The notes beneath the pieces were generated by a model that saw nothing but the letters and a program-made list of their open reading frames with translations, was not told the DNA's origin and made no database searches. The position numbers and the translations under genes are program-made. A stretch of 6,295 bases of DNA from Candidatus Kuenenbacteria bacterium (lineage in GTDB: Bacteria; Patescibacteriota; Patescibacteriia; UBA2591; PGYQ01), in the NCBI GenBank assembly GCA_016209005.1, contig JACQWZ010000006.1, forward strand, positions 1-6,295. The letters run 5' to 3'. This document shows positions 1-5,936 of this stretch, piece after piece (within the stretch, counting starts at the first letter, position 1; every line of letters starts with the position of its first letter).

Positions 1-204
1 ATTTTTTTATCAATTGTTTTATCAATATACTTCCGAGCTTTATCTTTTTTCCATCCACGTTTTTCTTTATACTCTTTTTGATTAAGCCATTGGATGATAG
101 TTGGTTTGCTAATACCAATTTCTTTTACTATTTGTTTTTTTTTTTTATTTTCTTTAAAAAGAGAATGCGTTTTTGTAATATTTTTTTGCTTCTGTTTGTT
201 TCAT
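1..204 (-). pseudogene. helix-turn-helix DNA-binding protein, N-terminal part, apparently frameshifted
   Basis: The ATG at 202-204 opens a frame (MKQTEAKKYY...) that hits a stop after 16 codons. The +1 frame then runs open to the window edge and encodes KKKQIVKEIGISKPTIIQWL followed by a Lys/Arg-rich stretch (KEKRGWKKDKARKY). KQIVKEIGISKPTIIQWL reads as a helix-turn-helix (helix, I-G-I-S turn, recognition helix) of the kind seen in transposase, resolvase and phage terminase small-subunit N-termini. Losing one base from the A7 run (T7 on the plus strand, 181-187) would join the two frames into one protein. The HTH frame has no ATG, GTG or TTG of its own upstream of the motif, which supports a broken gene. 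The gene lies directly behind the outward promoter of the left inverted repeat. The C-terminus is outside the window, so the family cannot be fixed. Confidence 0.5.
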
Positions 205-234
205 AATATTAAAATTAATAAAATAAAATATTAA

Positions 235-251
235 AATTACACAATGTAATT
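235..251. promoter_or_regulatory. operator-like dyad at the predicted start site (left copy)
   Basis: AATTACA and TGTAATT form a perfect 7-bp inverted repeat around a 3-bp centre. It starts about 5 bp downstream of the -10 box and covers the expected transcription start. That is a typical position for a repressor site. The adjacent helix-turn-helix protein is a natural candidate for the binder, but this is inference. Confidence 0.45.
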
Positions 252-256
252 AAATT

Positions 257-285
257 ATTATATCTTTAATTTTATGAAATTTCAA
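257..285 (-). promoter_or_regulatory. sigma70-type promoter facing the helix-turn-helix gene
   Basis: On the minus strand a TTGAAA -35 box (280-285) and a perfect TATAAT -10 box (257-262) are separated by 17 bp. Transcription would start near 250 and run left into the ATG at 202-204. It points away from rpsH. Confidence 0.7.
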
Positions 286-320
286 AACGAGGGGGTAAAG
301 TTTTATACCAAAGTTAGCAG

Positions 321-341
321 TTAATTGTTAATTGTTAATTG
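321..341. repeat. TTAATTG heptamer array, three units, after rpsH
   Basis: Three perfect TTAATTG units sit between the left inverted repeat and the rpsH stop codon. The same heptamer recurs next to the right inverted repeat (five units) and, degenerated, just past the rpsN stop codon. Confidence 0.85.
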
Positions 342-342
342 A

Positions 343-783
343 TTAATATATTTCGCACATAACCTCTCCTCCTAATTTTTTTATTCTTGCTTCTTTATTG
401 GTCATTAATCCTTGCGAGGTGGAAATAATAGCAATACCAAAATTATTTAAAACCCAAGGCAGATCATCTTTAGTTGTATAAATGCGACATCCGGGTTTGC
501 TAATTCTTTTTAATGTTCTAATTATAGAATTGCCTTCTTTATCATATTTTAAACTAATTTTAAGTTGATCAAAATTGGTTTTAATTTTTTCTCTTTGTTT
601 TTTCTCTTTTTCGTCTATTTCGGAAAGTAAATTAGTTTTTTCCGCCTTTTGTATTAATTTTTCTTCTTCTAAAATTTTAGCAATATTAAATTTGACCTTG
701 GAAAAAGGCATTAATATTTCTTCTTTTTTTACAGCTAAAGCGTTTCGAATTCTAGTTAACATGTCCGCGATTGGATCAGTCAT
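343..783 (-). CDS. rpsH: 30S ribosomal protein S8
   Basis: S8 binds the central domain of 16S rRNA and is a primary assembly protein of the small subunit; in many bacteria it also represses the spc operon by binding its mRNA. The N-terminus MTDPIADMLTRIRNA and the C-terminal block GIAIISTSQGLMTNKEAR...LGGEVMCEIY are textbook S8. ISKPGCRIY and the KDDLPWVLNNFG segment lie between them at about residues 94-116. The protein is 146 residues against roughly 130 usually. The extra length (about 17 residues) falls in a Lys/Glu-rich stretch around residues 46-72, before the conserved LKISLKY strand, so it is probably a solvent-exposed loop. The ATG is preceded by an AC(T)n tract and no Shine-Dalgarno sequence. 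The usual neighbours rpsN and rplF are not adjacent. The frame is intact, suggesting the gene works. Confidence 0.97.
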   Translation of the reverse strand: MTDPIADMLTRIRNALAVKKEEILMPFSKVKFNIAKILEEEKLIQKAEKTNLLSEIDEKEKKQREKIKTNFDQLKISLKYDKEGNSIIRTLKRISKPGCRIYTTKDDLPWVLNNFGIAIISTSQGLMTNKEARIKKLGGEVMCEIY

Positions 784-786
784 AAA

Positions 787-812
787 AAAAAGTAAAAAGT
801 AAAAAGTAAAAA
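787..812. repeat. AAAAAGT heptamer array before the rpsH start
   Basis: Three perfect AAAAAGT units plus five bases of a fourth (ACTTTTT on the coding strand) end four bases before the rpsH ATG. They fill the place where a ribosome-binding site would be expected. A shorter version of this tract precedes the protease ATG near 5703-5718. Confidence 0.8.
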
Positions 813-822
813 TTTAAAAAAT

Positions 823-851
823 ATAATAAGTAAAATTTTTAAGTCTGCTAA
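823..851 (-). promoter_or_regulatory. rpsH: possible promoter for rpsH
   Basis: On the minus strand, TTAGCA (846-851) and TATTAT (823-828) are 17 bp apart, giving a leader of about 33 bases to the rpsH ATG. The -10 box matches 5 of 6 and the -35 box 4 of 6. In such AT-rich DNA chance matches are common. A local promoter would make sense because rpsH has lost its usual upstream operon. Confidence 0.3.
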
Positions 852-873
852 CTAACAAAACAAAACTCAAATT

Positions 874-1606
874 TTATAATGGCATTTCTGTAATTTTTCC
901 AATTTTTGAAATACTGTCGGTAAGCTCTTCAGTTTCTCGTCGATAAAGCTCAATTTCACTCTTATTATTAAAATGATAAAAATTGCGAAAAATTATATGT
1001 GGCGCGTTTGAATAATGCACTATGGCTTCAGTGACAAAAGTATATCTATTTTGTTTGTCTTTCCAGTTTAAATACATTTCTTCATCATTTAAACTATTAG
1101 AATAACCATATATATAAACCATTAATCGGTATTAAAGCTAATTTATTTTCTTTTATTTTTAAAAAATATTTTACAATATTACCATTATCCCATCGGCTAT
1201 CAAGTACAATCTCTTTCTTATCATCATTATCTAAATCAACATAAGAATATTTTAAACTTCCTTTTTTAAGACCAACACAATCTCCTTTAATTTCCTGAAT
1301 TTCATTAATTTTTACTTTTTTAATTTTAAGACCGTTTAAAACGGCAACATCAAGCCATGATCCATTGTCGCACAGCCATTGACCCTTCTCTTTTTCATGA
1401 TAGCTAAAAAACACTCTGCCCTGATTATTATAAACCCAAAAAATTCCTGATAATAAAATAAAAATGAGTGGCGCAAAAATAAACCATAATTTCAATGGAG
1501 GTTTGCTTCTTTTATCAATCCCTCGTGTATAAATATCCCAAACATTATTAGCATATTTATCATTAGGCGGACCATTTAATGTTATAATTATAGGTTTTTT
1601 GCTCAT
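874..1606 (-). pseudogene. single-pass membrane protein of unknown function, broken by one frameshift
   Basis: Two overlapping minus-strand frames (1097-1606 and 874-1122) read as one protein. The first frame starts MSKKPIIITLNGPPNDKYAN, has one hydrophobic segment at about residues 40-58 (LWFIFAPLIFILLSGIFWVY) and then an outer or soluble domain. Near residues 124-134 the motif DLDNDDKKEIV resembles the acidic repeats of FG-GAP/VCBS-type proteins. It ends out of frame after NGLYI. The second frame continues YGYSNSLNDEEMYLNW and ends in KITEMPL. The break sits in a short AT dinucleotide run at 1108-1116; one extra TA unit would restore an unbroken protein of about 244 residues. I do not recognise the family. 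The gene starts 27 bp past the restored stop of the EamA gene, so the two may have been co-transcribed. A true two-gene overlap is possible but less likely. Confidence 0.65.
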
Positions 1607-1617
1607 AAATTATTATT

Positions 1618-1636
1618 TTAGGGTTTGTCGCCCTAA
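1618..1636 (-). terminator. weak hairpin after the transporter gene
   Basis: A 6-bp stem, TTAGGG with CCCTAA, encloses a 7-base loop right at the restored stop codon of the EamA gene. No run of T follows on the minus strand, so termination is doubtful. Confidence 0.25.
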
Positions 1637-2520
1637 GAAAAAATCATTAACACCGAAAACAAGAGAATCAAAATTACTGAAATTATTTTTTTTAGTAATT
1701 TTTTCTCTTAATAATAGAGCGCCAAGAAGAATTGTAAACATAGGAGTTGTATTAGCCAAAGTTATTGTTATGCCAGGATTTCCTTTTGAAAGGGCATAAT
1801 AAAATGAAACCCAAGTAAAAATAGCTAGAACACCCTGAAACCATATAAGTTTATATTCTTTTAATCTTAAATTTTGCAGATTAGGTCTCATAAAAATGAA
1901 TGGACCATACCTATGATAGTTGCGCGAAATATATAAAGAGTTGGGGCATTTATTGCTGAAAGATTTGACAATAGGATTTTTGAAGGGATAGACGAAATAC
2001 CAAAAAATATTGACGCCATTATTGGTGAAAATATACTAATTTTATGAAATTCATTTAATTTTTTATAACCACTAGAAAAATTAGAAAAATCATTCGAGAG
2101 AATTATTATTCCTGTCATAATTAGAATTGCTAAAATAATTTTAGAAAGTGATGTTTGCGTGCCCAAAAAAATAAAGGCTCCAATAAATGTAATAATTGGA
2201 GCAAGCGCTAGCATAGATGAAGCTACGCTTGCTTCTGATTTCTCAAATGACTTAAAGTAAAAATAATTTGCTGCCGCATCTATTATACCGATAAGATAAA
2301 GTAAACCAATGGTCGTCCAGCTTGGATTAAAATGATAGAAAAGAGGAGCTAACATAAGAAGTGTGGAACCTACCATTAGAAAACTTAGCCCCATAACATT
2401 ATAGCTCTTAACGTTTTTTAGAAGTACTCTAGCTAATACATTTGCCATTGCTCCAAATAAAGCGGAAATAATAGCAATAATCGTATAATCTAGATTGGAA
2501 ATAAAATTAATAATATTCAT
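1633..2520 (-). pseudogene. EamA-family (DMT superfamily) transporter, two frameshifts
   Basis: The family consists of ten-helix inner-membrane exporters of metabolites made of two repeated five-helix domains. The first frame (1888-2520, 210 residues) holds helices 1-5, with the signature region YFKSFEKSEASVASSMLALA followed by hydrophobic helices near residues 75-140, and then the start of domain two. The second frame (to 1613) continues MRPNLQNL...FYYALSKGNPGITITLAN and ends domain two with LLLREKIT. Two breaks are visible. At the T5 run (plus strand A5, 1892-1896) one extra T would join the frames. At the A8 run (plus strand T8, 1686-1693) removing one A swaps a poor tail for a normal last helix (IISVILILLFSVLMIFS) ending at TAG 1633-1635. 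The repaired length is 295 residues, normal for the family. The substrate cannot be inferred. The gene is either decaying or mis-sequenced. Confidence 0.85.
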
Positions 2521-2532
2521 AAGGTTGAAAGG

Positions 2533-2557
2533 TTAAAAGGTGACTGTCACCTTTTAA
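2533..2557. promoter_or_regulatory. perfect palindrome just upstream of the transporter start
   Basis: TTAAAAGGTGAC and its exact reverse complement flank a single base, ending 12 bp before the EamA ATG. The GGTGAC core is GC-rich for this region. As RNA it can form a 10-bp stem with a 5-base loop. It could be an operator, a hairpin controlling translation of the transporter, an intergenic terminator after the 50-residue ORF, or a scattered repeat unit. The sequence alone does not decide. Confidence 0.6.
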
Positions 2558-2593
2558 AATAGACAAAAATTTAAGAAAATTTTTGCATTTCTG

Positions 2594-2746
2594 TTATTTA
2601 TAATAAATTATTTTTAAATTCTGCCACCAACTTTTAGCCGAAGCGATTATTTCTATTAAAAATAATCCATCATCAATTAAATCAAAATTATACGAAAATT
2701 TTTCTACTATTTCTTTATCTAATTTTTCTTGTTTTATTAATTTCAT
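2594..2746 (-). CDS. 50-residue hypothetical protein
   Basis: The ORF begins MKLIKQEKLDKEIVEKF, continues with FDLIDDGLFLIEI and IASAKSWWQN, and stops at TAA 2594-2596. The start is chosen because a good promoter lies about 26 bases upstream of the ATG and no other start fits. The mix of a charged amphipathic N-terminus and a hydrophobic D-x-G-x-F-L-I-E-I segment looks like real protein rather than a chance frame. SAKSWWQN may be the start of a longer domain lost here, since the frame ends soon after with LKIIYYK. No function is recognised. It may be the remnant of a longer gene. The palindrome and the EamA gene follow it. Confidence 0.45.
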   Translation of the reverse strand: MKLIKQEKLDKEIVEKFSYNFDLIDDGLFLIEIIASAKSWWQNLKIIYYK

Positions 2747-2778
2747 ATTTATTAAATATATTGCGTAATAGTTAAAAA

Positions 2779-2808
2779 ATTATATCTATTTAAGGCTAAG
2801 TTGAGCAA
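2779..2808 (-). promoter_or_regulatory. promoter for the 50-residue ORF and possibly the transporter
   Basis: On the minus strand TTGCTC (2803-2808) and a perfect TATAAT (2779-2784) are 18 bp apart. The predicted start near 2772 gives a leader of about 26 bases to the ATG at 2744-2746. Only the stop side of the protease and a NUDIX remnant lie upstream, so a fresh promoter is expected here. Confidence 0.5.
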
Positions 2809-2830
2809 AAAATATCTTTTTATTGCAAAA

Positions 2831-2959
2831 TTTTAAATATTATTTAATTGGTTCTTTGGTTGTTTGGGTTAGATTTTGTGGCAAGTTATCTATCTTAAAC
2901 CATTTTATCTCTTCAATTTTATCTAGTTCTAAATTTTAAAATTTAATATTTTAAAATTT
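2831..2959. repeat. 129-bp direct repeat, downstream copy
   Basis: Matches 5757-5885 in the same orientation with 5 differences by eye (at 2842, 2878, 2904, 2912 and 2925) and no gap. It consists of a NUDIX 3' gene tail plus an all-A/T palindrome (2931-2959, 12-bp arms around 5 bases). The copy overlaps the last two codons and the stop codon of the protease gene. The two copies bracket that gene with a period of 2926 bp. Confidence 0.93.
2840..2935 (-). pseudogene. NUDIX hydrolase C-terminal fragment, decayed copy
   Basis: The minus-strand frame reads NLELDKIEEIKWF...IDNLPQNL...KEPIK and then stops. It resembles the C-terminal end of MutT/NUDIX hydrolases, where an E-x-x-E-x-x-W-F segment is followed by a D-x-L-P-x-N-L segment. 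The catalytic NUDIX box is absent, and a stop codon sits directly before the fragment. Compared with the copy at 5748-5861, a change at 2842 turns a Glu codon into TAA, removing the last six residues, and a Pro has become Leu. It is a remnant with no expected function. Confidence 0.7.
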
Positions 2960-5698
2960 TAAATTATCATTTTCACTTTCAATAATAACATCTTTTTTCT
3001 TTGCTAATTCAGAATCAAAAAGACCTAGATCAATATCATTTAAAATATGGTTATAGAAATTAGCTTTAGTTAAAATAGAATAAGAATTTTCTATATCTTT
3101 TTCTTCCTGATTAATTTTAATAGTTTCTTTTACGAATTTAGTCAAACAAGACAAAATATTATTTTTTTTATTTTGAAAACATTTATTAAAAATATCCTCA
3201 TTGTTTTGTTTATGTTTTTGTATATTATTTTTTTCTTGGTTAAAAAATGGCTTATCTTGATTAAAATCTTGTTGTTGATCATTTAATGATTTTTGCCAGA
3301 TAATGCCTTTTTTTGGAGAAAAAATAGGATATTGATAAGAATAAAAAGAAGAGGAATTCATACCAATATCTGATAAAGTAATTTTTCTTTTGCTATAAAT
3401 AGCATTATCAAAAGTTTTAATTTTTTCTAAATTATCTGCATTTTGTTTTTCGTTTAAAGTGTTTGTAAATTGCTCTAAAGCCTTATCTGACCAATCATTA
3501 AGATTGACATCAGCAAGCTGATAATAAACAATCTTTTTAAAAGTATCAAATTTATTTTGAGGAATATAGCTATTAAGTTTAATTTTCATTTTATTAACAA
3601 AAAAATCGTGCCAATTAATATTCTTTTCAGCTAAAACTGATTTACAATTTTTTAAAAGACAAGCAGAATCAGCGCTTTTGCATTTTTTTTCAGAAATTTT
3701 AGCGCAATCAATATTATAATTTGCTTTTAAATAAAGAGGTAAAACTTCTTGCCATTTCATTGGTTTTTCGCCAGTGAATTTTTTTTCATTGGCAAGCAGT
3801 TTATATTTAATTAATAAACGAAGATTTTCTCTATATTCTTGAGTTTGATTTTCTAAATCATTATATTTGAGAGTAATTAAATCTTTATAAATATTAACTA
3901 ATTTTGTTTCGCCTTGATTAATAGGCGCTAGTTCTAATGTATTGGTTAAAAAAAGATTAAGCTCAGTTAAATATTTACTTATATTATTTTTAGAGGCTTT
4001 GAAATTAATATTTAAAAAATATTCTTCTTGGTTTTGATCAGTGATACCATCAATAATTCTTAAATAACAATTTTTCATTTCCGGTAAAGTCAAGCCATTT
4101 TCATCCGAGTAAATGTAAGAATAATAATTAAAAGAAAAAGGAACATTATAACTATAAGGAGAAACATTTAAACCTTCACAAAAAATATAACCTTGGTGAC
4201 CTTTTAAATTAATAAGAGATTTATATTCTTGATTAATGTCTTGAGTTTCTACTTTATATATTTCTTGAGCGGTTTTTCCTTTACCGTTGTAAATATCTTT
4301 TTGTTGTAAATTAATATTGAAATATTCATATAAATTACCAAAAAATTGTCGATAAAAACCTTCGCGATCATTAGCAATCATAAAATCTTTTTTGATTTTT
4401 AAATTAAGAGCTGGCAAATCAAAATTTGGAACTAAAACATTTTTGTTTTCTTGTTTGAAAAAAATTTTTACTAAAATATCTTCTATTTCTTTTTTAATTT
4501 TTTTATTATTTTTTTCATCCCATGTTGGAGCTTCAAGATTAATTACTAACCAAGAATTAGGAGAAAATTGAGTAAAATAAAAATTACTCCAATTAGTGTC
4601 GCCTTGCGAAACATCGTTTTTATAAATTGGGGTATAAAATGTTAATCCATTGATTTTTTTCTCTATTAATTTTTGATTTTGCTCGTCATAAAAATAACCG
4701 CCATAATTATTAGCATAGTAAAGAAAATGTTTGTTATTTGTAATTAATGGCAAAGACAATAATTCAATTGTTAAATTATTGATTGCGATATCTTGCATTT
4801 TTTTAGTGCTTAATTGTAAAAAACGATTTGGAATATAATTTTTTATTTCGTATTTTGGATCAAATTTAAAATTAAATAAATCATCAGTAATTGCTTGATT
4901 TTTATTAATCTGATCAATATTTTTTTGATAATTAGGAAAATCAAAAAAAATAGCCTTGCTTTGTACTTGTTTATTAATATTCTCTTCAATAAATTTTTGC
5001 GCTTCTTTAAGATAAAGACCATAAGCCATACCACTTCCCCAGTCGCTAATGGAAAAAGTTGGAATACCAATCAATTTACCTTGAGAATTAATCATTGCGC
5101 CACCAGAATTTCCTCCAGCGATTAAAGCATCAGTTTTAATATATTGATAATTATTATATTCCATAACTCCGCTAACAATACCTTTAGTTTCAGTAATTGT
5201 GTCGGCGCCAATCCAAGGATAACCAATTAAAACAATTTCATCTTGAGTTTTTGGAACATAATTAAAGTCTGGTTTAATTGTTTGAAATTGAGAATAATCA
5301 ACTTTTTGTCCATTAATATCTTGTGGATCAATTTTTAAAAGAGCAATATCTAATTTATCGTCGCGACTAATAAGAGTGGCAGTATAATCGCAAACAGGTC
5401 TTTGGCCTTGCACTTTAGTAAGGCAAACACTAAAAGCAGTTGCAAGTTTGCCTTTGCCATCATCAACTACATGATTATTAGAAATAATAACCCCTTCTTT
5501 ATTAATAATAGAAGCGCTTCCCCAGCCTAACATTTCTACATATTTTCCATAAATATTTCGATAAGAAATTAACTGAACTACTGGAGAAATATTTATTGTT
5601 TGTTCTTGCGCCCTAACTGGCAAACATGGAAATAAAATAAAAACAAAAAAAACACTAATTACAATGCAAGTTATTCTTTTCTTAATTTTTTTAATCAT
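2951..5698 (-). CDS. secreted trypsin-like (S1/HtrA-type) serine protease with a large unknown C-terminal region
   Basis: I start at the ATG 5696-5698 (915 residues); an upstream TTG at 5720-5722 would add eight hydrophobic residues before the basic MIKKIKKR and spoil the signal peptide. Numbering here is from the ATG. Residues 1-30 form a signal peptide with likely cleavage after PVRA, so the protein is exported. Residues about 35-240 are a chymotrypsin-fold protease: His76 in SNNHVVDD, Asp117 in DKLDIALLKID and Ser198 in GGNSGGAM give a full catalytic triad. No PDZ domain is apparent, unlike classical DegP/HtrA. The remaining 670 or so residues are rich in Asn, Lys and aromatics. They hold a Cys cluster at about 665-685 and more Cys near 840-851, probably disulfides outside the cell. 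The stretch RENLRLLIKYKLLANEKKFT with PMKWQEVLPLYLKA faintly recalls an SLH repeat. The last two codons and the stop lie inside the direct repeat. No Shine-Dalgarno sequence is present. The frame is intact. Confidence 0.9.
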   Translation of the reverse strand: MIKKIKKRITCIVISVFFVFILFPCLPVRAQEQTINISPVVQLISYRNIYGKYVEMLGWGSASIINKEGVIISNNHVVDDGKGKLATAFSVCLTKVQGQRPVCDYTATLISRDDKLDIALLKIDPQDINGQKVDYSQFQTIKPDFNYVPKTQDEIVLIGYPWIGADTITETKGIVSGVMEYNNYQYIKTDALIAGGNSGGAMINSQGKLIGIPTFSISDWGSGMAYGLYLKEAQKFIEENINKQVQSKAIFFDFPNYQKNIDQINKNQAITDDLFNFKFDPKYEIKNYIPNRFLQLSTKKMQDIAINNLTIELLSLPLITNNKHFLYYANNYGGYFYDEQNQKLIEKKINGLTFYTPIYKNDVSQGDTNWSNFYFTQFSPNSWLVINLEAPTWDEKNNKKIKKEIEDILVKIFFKQENKNVLVPNFDLPALNLKIKKDFMIANDREGFYRQFFGNLYEYFNINLQQKDIYNGKGKTAQEIYKVETQDINQEYKSLINLKGHQGYIFCEGLNVSPYSYNVPFSFNYYSYIYSDENGLTLPEMKNCYLRIIDGITDQNQEEYFLNINFKASKNNISKYLTELNLFLTNTLELAPINQGETKLVNIYKDLITLKYNDLENQTQEYRENLRLLIKYKLLANEKKFTGEKPMKWQEVLPLYLKANYNIDCAKISEKKCKSADSACLLKNCKSVLAEKNINWHDFFVNKMKIKLNSYIPQNKFDTFKKIVYYQLADVNLNDWSDKALEQFTNTLNEKQNADNLEKIKTFDNAIYSKRKITLSDIGMNSSSFYSYQYPIFSPKKGIIWQKSLNDQQQDFNQDKPFFNQEKNNIQKHKQNNEDIFNKCFQNKKNNILSCLTKFVKETIKINQEEKDIENSYSILTKANFYNHILNDIDLGLFDSELAKKKDVIIESENDNLKF

Positions 5699-5747
5699 AA
5701 AAAATAAAAAGTAAAAAATCAAAATTATGAATCTAAAATTAATTATT

Positions 5748-5861
5748 TTATAAGATTTTTAAATATTCTTTAATTGGTTCTTTGGTTGTTTGGGTTAGAT
5801 TTTCTGGCAAGTTATCTATCTTAAACCATCTTATCTCCTCAATTTTATCTGGTTCTAAATT
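5748..5861 (-). pseudogene. NUDIX hydrolase C-terminal fragment, fuller copy
   Basis: The frame reads NLEPDKIEEIRWF, then IDNLPENL, then KEPIKEYLKIL and TAA. NLEPDK-x-EE-x-x-WF and DNLPENL are typical of the end of MutT-like NUDIX hydrolases, which cleave nucleoside diphosphate-linked substrates. Only the last 37 residues remain: a stop codon precedes them and the REx-type catalytic helix is missing. The fragment begins inside the A/T palindrome that closes the 129-bp repeat, so the gene was cut at that palindrome. Its reading frame runs further than the second copy, suggesting it is closer to the parent gene. Confidence 0.72.
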
Positions 5862-5885
5862 TTAAAATTTAATATTTTAAAATTT
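5757..5885. repeat. 129-bp direct repeat, upstream copy
   Basis: Partner of 2831-2959, about 96% identical. It ends 58 bp before the protease ATG. The outer end (5857-5885) is the same perfect A/T palindrome as in the other copy, followed by unrelated sequence and the degenerate heptamer array behind rpsN. Confidence 0.93.
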
Positions 5886-5898
5886 GATTTTTTAGTAC

Positions 5899-5933
5899 TT
5901 GTTAATTGTTGATTGTTAATTGTTGGTTGATTA
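5899..5933. repeat. degenerate TTGTTAA heptamer array after rpsN
   Basis: Five 7-bp units (TTGTTAA, TTGTTGA, TTGTTAA, TTGTTGG, TTGATTA) lie directly beyond the rpsN stop codon. They are a degenerate form of the arrays at the two inverted repeats. Confidence 0.7.
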
Positions 5934-5936
5934 AAT

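Larger units (their letters stand above)
227..320. repeat. left copy of a 94-bp perfect inverted repeat
   Basis: Bases 227-320 are the exact reverse complement of 6191-6284, 94 of 94 by eye. On the inner side the match continues, after a 3-bp CAG difference, into TTAATTG heptamers. On the outer side it stops abruptly after AATATT. The repeat holds an outward promoter, an operator-like dyad and an unusual G5/C5 run. Perfect identity in such AT-rich non-coding DNA implies a recent duplication, gene conversion, a functional element end, or an assembly artefact. Confidence 0.93.

Noticed and set aside
274..324. 16-17 codon ORF beginning MKFQNEGVKF in the inverted repeat (both copies)
   Set aside because: Too short, no ribosome site, and it overlaps the promoter on the opposite strand. 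Its conservation is explained by the perfect repeat.
575..802. Plus-strand frame opposite rpsH
   Set aside because: Shadow of the certain S8 gene; its translation is low-complexity Ser/Phe/Leu with no motif.
312..853. CTGCTAACT at 845-853 and its reverse complement at 312-320, flanking rpsH
   Set aside because: Nine bases only; most likely chance, with no further match beyond.
1599..1799. Plus-strand frame opposite the transporter 3' end
   Set aside because: Lies over the conserved second EamA domain on the other strand; no recognisable protein.
1888..1891. ATGA overlap of the two EamA frames as translational coupling of two genes
   Set aside because: Each frame holds only part of the ten-helix fold, and the join falls inside the second domain at a homopolymer, so one broken gene explains it better.
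4843..5125. Two frames within the protease gene, one on each strand
   Set aside because: Ile/Lys/Leu-rich shadows of an intact 915-codon gene whose catalytic Ser codon lies in this stretch.
5722..5722. TTG at 5720-5722 as the protease start
   Set aside because: It adds a hydrophobic stretch before the basic N-region of a good signal peptide that starts at the ATG 24 bases downstream.
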